The notes beneath the pieces are model-generated. The model ran no database searches. It was not told where the DNA came from and saw only the letters and a program-made list of their open reading frames with translations. From contig NC_135549.1 in the NCBI RefSeq assembly GCF_964340395.1, forward strand, positions 11,543,342 through 11,607,341: a DNA stretch of 64,000 bases, in the 5' to 3' direction. Both the position numbers and the translations under genes were made by a program. Origin of the DNA: Glandiceps talaboti (Eukaryota; Hemichordata; Enteropneusta; Spengelidae). Below are positions 15,701 through 29,280 of the stretch, in pieces (within the stretch, counting starts at the first letter, position 1; each line of letters starts with the position of its first letter).

Positions 15701-17189
15701 GTGCATACATGTCATTTATCAGACTGGATAACTCCAACTGCTAAGAATTCTATTTCCGTGTATTCAAATACAGACGAGACTTTTTTCGTTTAAAATGAGA
15801 GATTGGTCACTGGGTAATCATGCATGCACCTTATCTCAAGAGAGCGACAAATTTGATTAATTACTTGATAAAAAAAACCGGGCGATTCTTAATTCACCTG
15901 GACAAAGAACTCTCATTTTTGTCTTCGTTTCAAGCATGTGTTCCTCTATACCTATGGGAAAGATTGGTTTTTCAAATTGGTCTCATGTGAGGACTCCATT
16001 GGTGGAGTACCAGGTGTTTGTGACTGCAGACAGTAATAACCTTCGCACCACCAGGTGTTCATCAATGAGACTCAGTGTGTAGAAGATGATGTATGAATCA
16101 AGCCAATGGTCTACGAATTCAACTGCTAACGTTTAATTATCACACGTCTCCAGATTCCATCAGAACAACTGCAGATGTAGTCTATTTACCATATCCGTAT
16201 ATTGCGTGCGTGATTCACCCTTTAATTCAAGTAACAAAGGACTGGTTTTGTTTTGTTTTGAAAAATTAGCGTTTGCCAGTTTCTCGATATCGTTGTGGTA
16301 TCTAATTCTCCCTATAAAAGTATATCATACATCCGTCGCCAATGCACTATCAGATGGGTATTGAGTAGACACGGGTGAATCATAATGTGTTCGAATGGTT
16401 GACAACTGTTTCCAGTTGAATGCAACGACTGTACATATTGAGTTTAGTGAAATATGTAGAAGTTGATACACATCGGGTGATTCTCACACTTCACATAATA
16501 ACTACATATAAGTCGTCTTGAAAACCCAAGAAAAAAGGCTTTGAAGTGTTCATCACTATCGACATTTTGGATTAGCATTGAATTTCTTGCAGGATGAAAA
16601 AACAATGAATATCAATATCAAGTTCAGTATTGTTAGTGATTCTACAGCTAGTGACGTCATTTTTCATGGAAGATCCTCGTACTAATTGAAAGTGTCAAGG
16701 TCATGTTTCTACATCAAAATTGAAAACTATAATTACGATTTTTGGTAAAATTGACAAGTTAATCGGAAACTATTATGTATGTATGACATCCTCTAAATTG
16801 GGGCCTAATTTTCTCAAATCATTCTTTTTATGTCATTAACATGTGTCGACAGACATTTAACTCAAATAAACACACTGCAATGATGTATAGTCGATCTGAT
16901 CGATTTCGACACCGGCTGATGAATATTAAACACATTTATGATTACCAGTAGCAATAAAAGTGATCGTTACATCTATTTGACCTACACAACTACAAATGGT
17001 GGCATGTATTGCTGGCACGCTCAGAGTCTCAATTTCAATATCTCGTAATTCTGCTGATTTTAAATTAGACAGTCGTATTGAAGTATATTTCCTTTGTAAC
17101 TGGTAGAAAGATTTTTTAAAAATCTATTCATATTCCTATTCTAGTTGTTTTAAAATTCTAATTTGTTTACTATTGCATCGTACTGTATC

Positions 17190-18295
17190 TCTGTATTCGT
17201 CCATGACTGCATTGTACTCTATCTCTGTATTCGATTATGATTGCATTGTACTCTACCTCTGTATTCGTCTATGAATGCATTATACTCTACCTCTGTACTC
17301 GTCCATAATTGCATTGTACTCTACCTCTGTATTCGTCTATGAATGCATTATACTCTACCTCTGTATTCGTCCATAATTGCATTGTACTCTACCTCTGTAT
17401 TCGTCTATGAATGCATTATACTCTACCTCTGTACTCGTCCATAATTGCATTGTACTCTACCTCTGTATTCGTCTACTATTACAATGTACTCTACCTCTGT
17501 ATTCGTCAATTATTACATTGTACTACCCCTCTATTCATCAACTATTACATTGTACTCCACCTCAGACTGTATTCGTCCATGACTGCATTGTAGTCTACCT
17601 CTGTATTCGTACATAATTGCATTGTACTCTACATCTGTATTTTTCAACTATTACACTGTACTCTACCTGTGTATTCGTCAAATATTACACTGTACTCTAC
17701 CTGTGTATTCGTCAATTACATTGTATTCTACATCTGTATTCTTCAACTATTACATTGTACCCTACCTCTGTATTCGTCAACTATTACACTGTATTCTACA
17801 TCTGTGTTCTTCAAATATTACACTGTACTCTACCTCTGTATTCGTCAATTATTACATCGTATTCTACATCTGTATTCTTCAACTATTACATTGTACTCTA
17901 CCTCTGTACTCGTCAACTATTACACTGTATTCTACACCTGTGTTCTTCAACTATTACATTGTACTCTACCTGAGTCTATTCTTCAACTATTACATTGTAC
18001 AACCCCTCTATTCGTCAAATATTACACTGTACTGTACCTCTGTATTCGTCAATTATTACACGGCACTACCCCTCTATTCGTCAACTATTACATTGTACTC
18101 TACCTCAGACTGTATTCGTCCATGACTGCATTGTAGCCTACCTCTGTATTCGTCAACTATTACATTGTACTACCTCTCTGATTCGTCAATTATTACACTG
18201 TACTCTACATCTGTATTCTTCAACTATTACATTGTACTCTACTTCTGTATTCGTCCATGATTGCATCGTACTCTACCTGTGTATTCGTCAATGGC
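17190..18295. repeat. 34-bp minisatellite, ~32 copies
   Basis: Unit approximates TACATTGTACTCTACCTC-TGTATTCGTCAACTAT. Early copies carry CCATAATTGC or CTATGAATGC, later ones CAACTATTAC. The unit lacks stops on the plus strand in all frames, so long frames up to 167 codons are artefacts. Confidence 0.92.
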
Positions 18296-18944
18296 GGCAT
18301 GTAGTATTACATGTAGTATACGCCTTATTCTATCATCAAAATAATAATATCAGGAGACGTGTTGTAGAATGAACTGCCAACATAATCAACATAACCCAAA
18401 GTGATATACATTAATATTACATATGACAGTTAAAAATTGATATTTCGAGGACGAGATTGATATTCAGGTAAAGATGACGAAAATGACAGATGGTCCATTT
18501 AAGTGAAATATTTACGTGTGACATGAGATATGACTTGTGTTCCCACTGTACTAGAGCTAATATTTGTCACATTTATCACTATAAATTATAATATATCTTT
18601 GTTAGGTATCGTCTTTGGGGTCTATTTCACCACATACGTCATTTGGTGTTTGAAATACACATCTAATCATACACATGTATTAGTACTGAATCTTAATTAC
18701 TGTGGGCGAGACATTGGCAGTTGTATTGTCAATTAAAAACTCCATTACATTCATGCGATTTACCAGCCCCTATCGCAGCGTTGGTGGTAGTGATAGACTA
18801 TGTATTGAGAGAGCCCTGACTCAATTAAGACATCAATATGACGTGGTGTTATCGATGACTTGCCTTGAACCCTGTTTTTTTCCGCAGACAGTACGTAGAG
18901 ATCGGTTTAGTTTGATGACATCCTTATATTATACGTGTATGTTT

Positions 18945-19055
18945 ACGAACAAACGAATGAACGAACGAACGAACGAACGAACGAACGAACGAAGGAACGA
19001 ATGAATGAATGGATGGATGAATGGATGGATGGATGGATGGATGGATGGATGGATA
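18945..19055. repeat. (GAAC)n then (GGAT)n
   Basis: GAAC repeats change to GAAT and then GGAT, two tetranucleotides in one tract. Confidence 0.9.
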
Positions 19056-21291
19056 GAAGTGTGATGTCGTTTTATTCTATTAAAATCAGATTGTATACTG
19101 ACATTGCATACTTTCTTTGGGCACATTTTGTTTAAGTGTATCGGTGCTATCCTGGTGTTTGCACTGCGAGAGGGAACCCTTATACATGCATTTTAATACG
19201 AAATCCGAATTGAAATACAACCATAAAGACGTCACCGCAAGGTACGTCGAGTTGTTATACAAACATAAAGTTTACATTTGTCACGTTTCATCATTTTAAA
19301 GCAGCGGTCGTCATATCTTTCCTAGTAAATCCCCTACCAGTCGTGAACACAGTAGCAGGCATCGCCGCTAACAAAATAAAACGAACCCGTTTTAATTTAC
19401 TCCGAGAAGGCTTAATCAACAATTCCTAGATACGCTATCAACAGCTATGCGCATGACATGTGTTTTAAAAGTAGTTCTCTGAACAAGCAACCGGGGAGGC
19501 ATGAGGGGAGCTGAGGAGTTCATCGCCATGTGTTATATTCATTGCCATGAATAAATAAGAGAAATATGAAATTCTCCGTAACATATATGATAAAGCAGTT
19601 GATACAATAACGACATGTGATAATGACATTTAATATAGTTGGGCGATCTCATTATTACTAATTTAACATTGCCAATAATTTGAATCAAGACACTATTAAC
19701 AAATATGTCGGTTGCGATGAGAATCTAGGCATTCTCCGACACGTCAGTGCAGTGGCCATTGTGATATATTTATATCCTGGTGAATAATTAAGATGCTTAT
19801 TTTCTGGTCGTAATGAGTGTGGGGCTTCTAGGTAACTCTGAGGCCAAGGTAATTGATTTTAAGTACAGAATGGTAATTTTTACACAATGAATCCTCTCTG
19901 GCCGCAGATAAATAATAGACCAGTAATAATCGTACAAAATCGGGCATTTTTCCGTTAATGTATAATATCTATAGAGTTAAATTTTGCATATCATTGTATA
20001 AATCCACTAATATTGCTATGACTATGATTCATACGAGAACGGAAAGAATTTACCTAACAAATCCTCAAAGAGAACAAAACTATAATATTTAAAAATATAA
20101 ATATGTATTCACAATAACGCTAAACTCCCCTGACGTTGCACATTCTATGTCCCTTTTCCCTCCTAACTGATTACGATACAATACGACGAATGTGTAATAT
20201 TCTGTATTACCTGACATGTATAGGGGGCCAATGTTTGGGGTATTTTACTTTCAAGTGTTCTATAAATCAACGTTTCACAATCTGATACAACTGCTGCATT
20301 AAAACGTCGGTTTGAGCCGTCGAGAGACCGGAAATTACGTTTCGACCGTAGGAAAGGATACATAGATGACACACTCTATAGCTTTTGTCTTGATTTTAAA
20401 CTCGGTTTCTTACGTACTAATATAGTACAAAAATGTAATAGGGGGAGCTGTGGGTGATTCTATGTCATTCATAAAATTGAAACAGCTTCCTGGGAAAGGT
20501 AGCTGTTGACAAAAAAAAATTCTCGTTGTGGCCAATCAAGAATACGGAATCACAGTTCTTACTTGCATTCATTATCACACTAAACAATGACTGTAGAATG
20601 GTGGTCATTATTGGGTAATTGGACATCGTCAGAGCTACGTGTAAACCTCAATTATACAAATACGCGATCGGTTACTCGGCACAAAACTAATGAGTACACA
20701 AGAAAATGACAAGTACTATAAATTATCATTACTGACGTTGCTCGTGACGATTCCGCTTCTTAGATATGGTAATTTCTTCGCGTTCTAGTGAAAGCGCACA
20801 GTTTGACACTTGCCTCTCTGTTTTTTCAAAGAATTAATTAGTGCAGTGCCAATCGTCATATTGAATAATAATATAATACCATACCCATGGGGGTGAAATC
20901 TACATAATGAAATTGACACGGTGAATATTGACATAATAATGAATGTATTTTATCAGACCAACTACATTTATCATGTCGATATAGCCGTGTCTAGAAATGC
21001 CCAGCTGTGACCCAGCGACGGTCTTACTGATACTCCGTTACATGTATCAGTCGAAATATCAGGAAATGCTTTCTCAAATACATTCGTTTGACTCTTCAGA
21101 CAGAACACAGCCAAATCTGATGCTTTGGCCTCAAAAGTGAGTCATCCTGCATGTGTCAAGTCGGGGTCCTTTGTCTGTCATTTTACTGCGTGGTATTTGG
21201 TCAAAATCAGTCAATCACATCGGCGTACGTCAAATTTAATCAATTGCACAGTCGCGTGACCATTTAACAATGCCATAATGTTTATACGTAC

Positions 21292-21514
21292 CTTCGTTGC
21301 CATTGATATTGCGGAGGACGCACATTTCCGGCAAACTCGACGTTCGCAATCCTCGCAGAGTATTCCATGGTCTGCATCAGGATGTTCTGCCGACATCGGG
21401 CCGAGAATTAACTCAGTAGTTAAACATATCGGACAAACATCCTTTTCCATACCAGTGAGAGAGGACCTGCGCGAGATGTTCGCAGCAAATGCCGAGTACT
21501 CGTCCTCCAGTTCT
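21292..21514 (-). CDS. RIM-type protein, exon 2 (end of Rab-binding helix and first half of FYVE-like zinc finger)
   Basis: Acceptor TTTTCTTACAG, donor CGAAG|GTACGT. One base completes the Arg codon of exon 1, giving R-V-R-E-L-E-D-E-Y. Then a Ser/Arg linker and a zinc-binding array: C-P-I-C, about 20 residues, then C-E-D-C-E-R-R-V-C-R-K-C. The spacing CxxC...CxxC-x4-CxxC is that of RIM/rabphilin/Piccolo zinc fingers, and the C-P-I-C-x-T-T-E-L start resembles Piccolo. The last CxxC pair, normally after a Trp, must be in exon 3, which I could not find in 1-21290. Confidence 0.82.
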
Positions 21515-21898
21515 CTGTAAGAAAATTCCAGATGCAATATACTATGAACCCGATTAAATCAACGGGTTTATTACAAAGCAGACATTAATAATACACAGTA
21601 TTTTATCAATGTATGTACAGCTCGTCATTTATTGCTTTGAAATAAATTCATTTCATTTTTCAGTCTAAATGCTTTAAATTGATGTTGGTGGCGTATCGAT
21701 TACAATAATTGAATATTATACGTTAGAAATATCAGTCTGTTCTGAAGCAGTTTCATTCAAAGAGTAAAGCCGTTAAATATCAAGATGTACAAGGATAGAA
21801 TATTAACCAGACAAATAGTAATTTACTATATAAATCTCTTGGCAAAACAAGGACACACTCATTCACCCAACTGATGTCAAACCTAGTGAATTACCTAC

Positions 21899-22119
21899 CG
21901 TACACGCTGCTCTTCACGATCTTGTATTTGCCGCGCCCTTTCCAAGACAGAGCTAATATGAGCTCTTTCTTCCTCCGTCAAATGACTGAGATCGGCGTCT
22001 GGAGGCTCCATTGGCGAAGCTGCTCTGCTAGAAGGGGTTACCTGTGAATATATATCCCATTCATCGAAATCCGTGGTAGCAAAACTTGCAGAGTCTTCTC
22101 CACTATTTACGTTACCCAT
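21899..22119 (-). CDS. RIM/rabphilin/Piccolo-type active-zone protein, exon 1 (N-terminus and Rab-binding helix)
   Basis: ATG at 22119 (purine at -3, G at +4) opens M-G-N-V-N-S-G, with Gly2 and Ser6 as in N-myristoylation sites; Piccolo and Bassoon also begin M-G-N. An in-frame stop lies upstream and the frame before the ATG has only GTG codons. Residues 39-73 read P-D-A-D-L-S-H-L-T-E-E-E-R, then a charged helix. D-L-S-H-L-T-E-E-E-R is the start of the RIM Rab3-binding domain, which tethers vesicles at presynaptic active zones. Donor TACG|GTAGGT, phase 2. RIM is my first choice; a Fife/Piccolo-like or rabphilin-like protein is possible. Confidence 0.82.
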
Positions 22120-22143
22120 TTCTCCAACGGGAGCAGCCACCAC

Positions 22144-25100
22144 ATACAGACATCTGCATATCGAGGCTTAGATTAGATTTTAGAAAAGTGAACCCGTATA
22201 AAAGGACAGCTATGTCGTACATATAGAATCTACTTGTCATAAAATCGGGTGCGTGGTATAACAACTACAGAAGGAAAACACGGACTTCCTTACAACTCCA
22301 TCTACATCGCAATAGCCGCCATTTTCATCATAGTTATCGTACAGCATTAAGGAGCGCCAAGCTCTGTTCGTACATCATTGCACATGCATCGTGTGCTACT
22401 CCAAACTACATTGAAGCACTCTGGTGAAACTGCGCAATTACATTCCCACTCGATGCGCAGAACGGAAAGGGGAATTATGATAATTGCTTATGAATTGATA
22501 ATACGCCCTATGCACCCCTGCCTTGAGAGTAACGTATACAACACAGAAGTGTTCAGATATATTACTGTATTCTATATCAAGGTTATTCCATTTATTCGAT
22601 AGGGGTGCGGAACAACGAAGTTACTTTGTTCCGTGTATATGAATATTTTCGCGCGCATGTACTGACATTGGGGTTAACATGGAATCACAAACAGAAACAA
22701 CCCTTCATGAAAAAAATAAGACCGTTCCATTTCACGAGAATTACTGAGAATTACCTTGAAGTCATCCCCACATGGTATTTGCCAACGAAAATCGATCTTA
22801 GTCGTTAAAATCGTATCCAGCACGGAAGTAGACTCGGCTCAAGCAGGTGGTTATGTGAACACTATACACATCCTAGTATAAATTCAATGACATACAGTGC
22901 ATGCATGGCTGATAATGCGGCGTACTTGAACAGAAACTGTATGTTACGCCTTTAGCGAAATATTTAACATACACAGTAACTAGGTTACGGGATCTGTTAC
23001 CAGGACTATCGTTATATGTATTTATACTAGTAATGTAAATGGAGATTTGTACACTAAATTAGAAGACTTGACCATAATACGATTGTTGACTGTGTGAATG
23101 TATTAAATGAATGACGTTAAAGTGTGCACCATTGGATATCTCTTCGTATGTTAAATGTACACCATTGGATATCTCCATCACGAGTCGAATCTCCCCATAT
23201 GTTCCCATTATTTATGTACACCGTATTCCATTTATTTCTATGCAATTGAGATTTAGATGGCTATGTTTATCACCTTTAGAACAAAACGCTGATAATTATA
23301 GTTAATTACTGTAATTGTTAATCAGTACAAGGTGTTGTTTACATCGACATGACAGCATGATAGATCTTACGTCCTACCACCAATACTAATACAATTTGAC
23401 AATATAAAATAAAATACAGTTAAATGGCTACATGAATTGTACACACACTATTTATATATACTGTTAATGCAGTTTTTGAATATCCTGCGGTAAACTTGAG
23501 GAGCCAATGTGTCTGAATAGCACGTGTCAACTTGCCTAGGATAGATTCTGAAAATACCGATTAATGAATACTTAAGTCCGACGAGTCAGAAAGGGTGGAT
23601 TATAGACCACACTGCATAGAATATTATTACCATACAGAATGTCAAAGACAGAAACCAAAATCACAAAGCACTTTGGAAGACTTCTGGCCCATATTTTCCC
23701 AAAATATTACATGATACACTACTGAAATCAATATAGGGATTATATTTAGTACAAAATATATATTGATAAAATATACATTTAACGTTCAGTTATTCGAATG
23801 TTTAAAATCAAATTGTAATCGACACGAGTCACTGATACCTCTGTTGATAGTGTATTATGGCCGCGGGCTTTCTGTTAACATACATCGGTCTGGCGTGGTC
23901 GTACCATATGTCATCGAAATATAGTCGACAAACTGTTCACAATTTCAGTGCAATTTATCAGTAGGAACATAAATATCACACTCGTTATGAATAATTCCTA
24001 GCTAAGCCTCTTTGATCTGTCTATGAAATATGAATGACTCTAACTCAGGGGTCAGTATACATCTTACGTCGTTTAAATGTCAATAACAGAGTGAGATCTT
24101 ATAACAAGGTTCTTCACAATTCAAATAGATTTACTGTTTATTAATAATTACAATTTAATATAATTTTATACTTGACTCTCAAACTCTACAATTTCCCCGG
24201 AAAAAAAATTATCAAATGTTATACCAATGACGAGCCATGTAACATTAATGCGATTTAACAATATAAAATAGTATTTTCCGTTCAACGTCTTTCGTCATGA
24301 CGTAATTGTGTTAGGCTATAGCCATAAATTGTTTCTTTTCTACTTTTTATTATAGTTTCTATTGTCAATTCTTACGTAATAAATATAAGAACAGAAACAC
24401 ACAAACAAGTAAAGTTTAGAAATATAAAACTTTACCACGACAATAAACTTGTCTGCATGTAAATGCGAGCTACACGAATATTTCCCGAGTTACATTTACA
24501 TCACAGAGTAGTTCATGTCTGATTTCTATAAATATTCAAAATATTGAAATGATGTGAAACGACATATTTGTGTTCCCTAATCATCATCACTGACCTTAGT
24601 ATATATCAACAAACGTTCAGACATCAAATTGATATAAATATAGGCCAGCATCATGGGCCAGCATGTACTGTTACCGGAATGTACGCCCTCAAGTGGTATG
24701 TTTGCGCAAGCGTCCGTGCGTTTTAGGAGAAAAACGAAATTCTCGGAGAAATAACCTATCTGTATATGTGTGGATGGAGGGGTGGGGGTTCGGAATGAAG
24801 GTGTGTGGAGGCGGATGTGTGTTTAATCTAGATCTGATATAGTATCAAAGGTGAAAATCGTAAATTAATGTAGGTATTTATAGTAAACTGTATAGCTATA
24901 CGCAGTTACTAGTACTAGATGCATATATACTTCACAGTTGCTGGGCATTTACCATTATAGGCAAATCTATTTGGTAAATGTTTACCTATACCTTTTAGAC
25001 CTGCATGAATAGTTAACTGGTTATACAGTCAATGGTTACATGAATGTTTTACACGACAGTATGGTCATATATCACTGTGTTGCTTTTAAACAATATGCAT

Positions 25101-25380
25101 GATTATGTATGGCAGGACTGTTTTAAAATAATACGTTGCTGTATCACAGGGTCTCATTTGATTGACATTATTATCCGGGGTAGTCGTGTATCAGGGCCGC
25201 ATTTGAATCATGTACAGTATTATGTATCATATAGGGCCGTATGTGAATCATGTATGATAGGAACGTATTTGAATCATGTACGTTATCGTTTATTATTAAG
25301 CCTAATAAAACAAGTCATAGAAAATGACATATTCCCCGCTATGATTGGGTCTTAAGGATCTGGCAGTTTATGTTGTCATT
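22144..25380. other. Upstream region of the RIM-type gene, no gene seen
   Basis: Contains the presumed promoter and 5' UTR of the RIM-type gene, without an obvious TATA box or CpG island. Two direct copies of CACCATTGGATATCTC lie at about 23128 and 23161. Confidence 0.5.
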
Positions 25381-25382
25381 TT

Positions 25383-25870
25383 CAAACCTGGTTAATGTTG
25401 TTTAGCCTCATGGTTGTTTTTGATATCACTACTCTGTTCAAGCATGTCTGAGTTATGGCTTTGGACATGGGAAATTTCACAAACATAATGGCTGCCAGGC
25501 AGCCATATCGGATTGTATCATGACGAAAATGGATATGCACCTGTATGTCATATAACACTGTCCTAATAGCAACTTTGAATGAGATCTGTTCACGCATGTC
25601 TGAGTTATGGCTTTGGACATGGAAAATTCGCAAACAAAATGGCTGCTAGGCGGCCATATTGGATCGTATCAAAAAACAAATTGACATGCATATGTATGCC
25701 ATAGTATGTTGCCCCTGTACCAAGTTTGAAAAAAATCGGTCCAGGCATCTCCAAGAAACGGCTGCGGAAGGACGGACGGACGGACGGACGGATGGACGCA
25801 CGGACAGACGGAACCCAATCCATAAGTCCCCATCCGGACTTCGTCCGGCGGGGACTAAAAAATTGTGTGG
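25383..25870. repeat. Dispersed repeat with two ~150-bp subunits, a GGAC tract and a CCGGACTTCGTCCGG hairpin end
   Basis: CATGTCTGAGTTATGGCTTT-GGACATGG occurs at about 25443 and 25594. The second subunit leads to AATCGGTCCAGGCATCTCC, (GGAC)n at 25775-25813 and the palindrome CCGGACTTCGTCCGG before a poly-A. A shorter relative ending in (GGAC)/(GGAT) is at 42690-42956. Confidence 0.75.
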
Positions 25871-27354
25871 TTCCGATTACAGTCAATTTTAGAATAGGTA
25901 GGGTAGGTAAATTTTTTATTTTATTGCTTATACATATGTTTTCATATGTGAGTGTCTAGTTCAGGTACATATGTTTTCCATTGAATTGTTTTCCATATGG
26001 TCTCTGTGTTATTGGTTTCTTCTCATCAGATGTACAGCCATTACAGATTGGAATAACAGTTTTATATTGTCTTTTTAAGTTGATGTCATTTAATTTACTG
26101 CATCCACTATTTCTGGTGAGACTTCACAATTTTCGCGATTTTATTATTCTTTTACTGGAATATTCAAAAAAAAAAGTTTAGGGTCGGCAGTGGAAAACTA
26201 GGTGTTACCGAAACAATTTTGTCTATAACTGCTTGCATTTAAATAATGTACGTATTTATTGGAAGTAATATTGTACGTGGTCATGTGTGACAGGGTTGTC
26301 TTTAAACGAGACAAACGCGACATGTAAGCTTACCATTGCCCCCCTGCTTCAATTAAACTTGGCCGCAGAGGATGGACAAGGGGTATTTCGTACTTCTGCG
26401 TAATCGCGCCATTTTCATAAGCTCAATAATACTTAACAACGTATGAATTAAGCTGAGCGATCAATAATCTAGCTACTGAATGCGTTGACTAGAAGCCATT
26501 CCCATGTACATGACCATTTCATTGCGTTGTGTTTTCATTTATTCATTTTTGACTGCGTATTGATTATTCGCAAGACAATGGTATTTTTCTCTTTATCCGT
26601 TCATAAAATAGTTTGGTGCAAAACGACAATCATCGACCACCTTTCCCTAAAATGAACGTACAACGATAAATTGGAGAGGAAAGGCTGCTGATTACGTACC
26701 TAATTAGTATATTGACCTTCTTCATCACCAGCCCTATTATCGGGAAAATTGAGAATGATTTGCATATTTGGGTCACCATGACGCTTCTCTAAACGAGGCT
26801 CTAGGCAAAGTGTTGATATTGAAAATAATGACTGATATCATTCCAGAACAACATTACAGTACTGTAGCTGAGGTATTGAAAATAAATATTTTTTTTTAAA
26901 GTTATTTCCGAGGGAAGTGTTTCTCGTTCGAATATGCGACATGGTTGAATCCTTTTCACATTTTTCTCATTGCCATAGTTACTTGGTGTTTGCACATTTC
27001 TCCTTGATATTTGAATTCGCAACTTACAACGCTGTATCTTACAACGCTGCATGTTTGTTTAGCATCTTCTATATATACCGCGATAAGCCGATATCAAATT
27101 ACTGAATTCTTACTAATTAGTATTTTCTATTGTTTGTAAAATTGTATAAAGCCAAACAATAGACTGTTATGTTTTACTTAGTGGAAACCAATATCCGGGT
27201 GACAGCAATAAATATGATGATAAATATATAGTGGTATATTATTTGCCGTGCGTTGAATTTCGTCTCGAGAACAATGCAATGAAAACATGTGTGATCCTTC
27301 AAAGTTCATTCTATGTGTGTAGTTTAAAATATGATAAGGGACGAGATTACATGT

Positions 27355-27747
27355 AATAGTTCAATGTAGGATAAAAAAATCCCCTAAATTCTTTTAGTTA
27401 GACCTCAGACCCCCACCCACCCCTTTCTAACTGAATTGGCCAAATATTGAAAATGTTTGAAATCGATTTCAAATTAGTGTGTAGTGCTATGAATACAAAG
27501 TCAGTATGTAAAGAAAATCGTTCTTTTGTTAACACTTTACTTTATTTTAGTGCCATACATTTGCCATAACGAAAATTTATCTATTTCCCAATTTGATGAC
27601 ATTTCAAAAAAAAATATTGATATTTAGGGGTGCAAACAGGTCCTTTAAAAGTAAAATCTATTTTGTAGGATGAGAACTAAAATGGCTCACCCCCCCCCCC
27701 CCACCCAGTAAAAGAGTATAGTTTTTTTTATCCTACATTGAACTATT
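27355..27747. mobile_element. MITE with 25-bp perfect TIRs
   Basis: 27355-27379 (AATAGTTCAATGTAGGATA plus A-run) is the exact reverse complement of 27723-27747. The 393-bp element contains C-runs and no coding frame. Confidence 0.82.
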
Positions 27748-27887
27748 GATCTCGGCCTTTATCATATTGTGTTGCCAAATAAATAATGGGATTACAATCT
27801 CTTTGACTGTAAAGTCTGATTTTGACATTTCGGATGATTTATTGACAGTTGTTTTGGTGGCAGCGCCTGACTTTATGCCAGGAACTC

Positions 27888-27915
27888 TGTGTGTGTGTGT
27901 GTGTGTTTGTCTGTC

Positions 27916-27998
<83 letters not shown>
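27888..27998. repeat. (GT)n microsatellite with a short (CTGT)n
   Basis: About 110 bases. Confidence 0.95.
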
Positions 27999-27999
<1 letters not shown>

Positions 28000-29067
28000 C
28001 AGTAATACGGTGCCCTCGCCATTTCATCATCGTAAACCACAGGCCACTTCACGGCACCGTCCAAGCAAAACGTACCTATTTTCGTTGTCTCAGCGGAAAA
28101 CTGCTGTGGCTTTGTATGAGGTCACCTTGGTTATCACGTACCTTGTAGAATATTGATAGTATGAGCGAGAGAGAAATCTGTTTGGCTGTCGAGAAAATAT
28201 AATTGTTTATCCTCTGGGTGACCCGCAAAGTACAATTTCAAATGTTCACATAACACATATTTAGATAGACTAATTTATTTCTTTTTACCTCTGTCTGGTT
28301 GTCATATTCATGCGATCTTAGACCACTTAATTTTATTGGCCTGAGATGCGATGGAATATTAACACTAGACAGCTATAAACGGGTTCTTTCTTGGCAAAGT
28401 GGATTACACCAATCGGGTATGAGACGATAATTGGTGCTTATTCATATGCATGGCATTGAAAACAATGCGGATCTGAGGCCTTAAAACATTAATACAAATT
28501 TTGATACTGTATTCGAGCATAAATGTCAATATTGTTGATTTACACGACGGGTCAGCGGGGTCACTTGAATAGGTCTTGATCTTTGGTTATTAGCAGATGT
28601 ACATGCCATTGTTATATTTGTCCTAATCAAGCTAATCAAACAATTACCAATAAAGGTTAATCCTGCTGCATCTTTTGTATCAATCATTACACAGAGAACA
28701 ATGACCATTGTGTCCTTGGCGCTAATGGCGAGAGTAACAGCATTGCACAAGTATCGTTCCATCATAGAGCCTACACGAAATCAAGTAGGGTCTATGATCG
28801 TACAAACATGTCACACCACACAGTGCACGTGTCATAAGATGTTCCCTTCTGTTGATGTGGAAAAGCTTTCAAAACATTTTATGCAATGACACTCATATCT
28901 GTTAGGTATTCTTTTGTCAAACTAACAATATGGTCTACTACATATCCAACGATTTTGAAGTCCAAAACCTGACTGCATGGGAATAACCAGCACTACGAAA
29001 GAAAATTGAACAGACATGCATATACGTGTACAAATGTACATCAAGTTAACCAGATTGGAAACAAGTC

Positions 29068-29280
<213 letters not shown>

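Larger units (their letters stand above)
1..21291. other. Region 3' of RIM-type exon 2: probably intron, no supported exon
   Basis: Exon 2 of the RIM-type gene needs a phase-0 exon starting with the second zinc-finger half. Nothing of that kind was recognised by eye here on the minus strand. Open frames are short, lack recognisable motifs and are mostly within repeats. Stretches such as 1-2145, 2345-4146, 6275-8050, 8240-10820, 12725-17185 and 19060-21290 show plain AT-rich sequence. This is most simply a very large intron. Confidence 0.5.

Noticed and set aside
17377-18372. Plus-strand frames of 60-167 codons rich in Leu, Tyr, Ser and Cys
   Set aside because: By-products of the 34-bp minisatellite, open in all three frames.
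20163-20372. 69-codon minus-strand frame considered as RIM-type exon 3
   Set aside because: It lacks the C-x-x-C and Trp expected there, and its acceptor is poor, although a CAG|GTAATA donor is present.
28526-28765. 79-codon minus-strand frame with a hydrophobic stretch, considered as a receptor fragment
   Set aside because: No family motif, no matching splice context.
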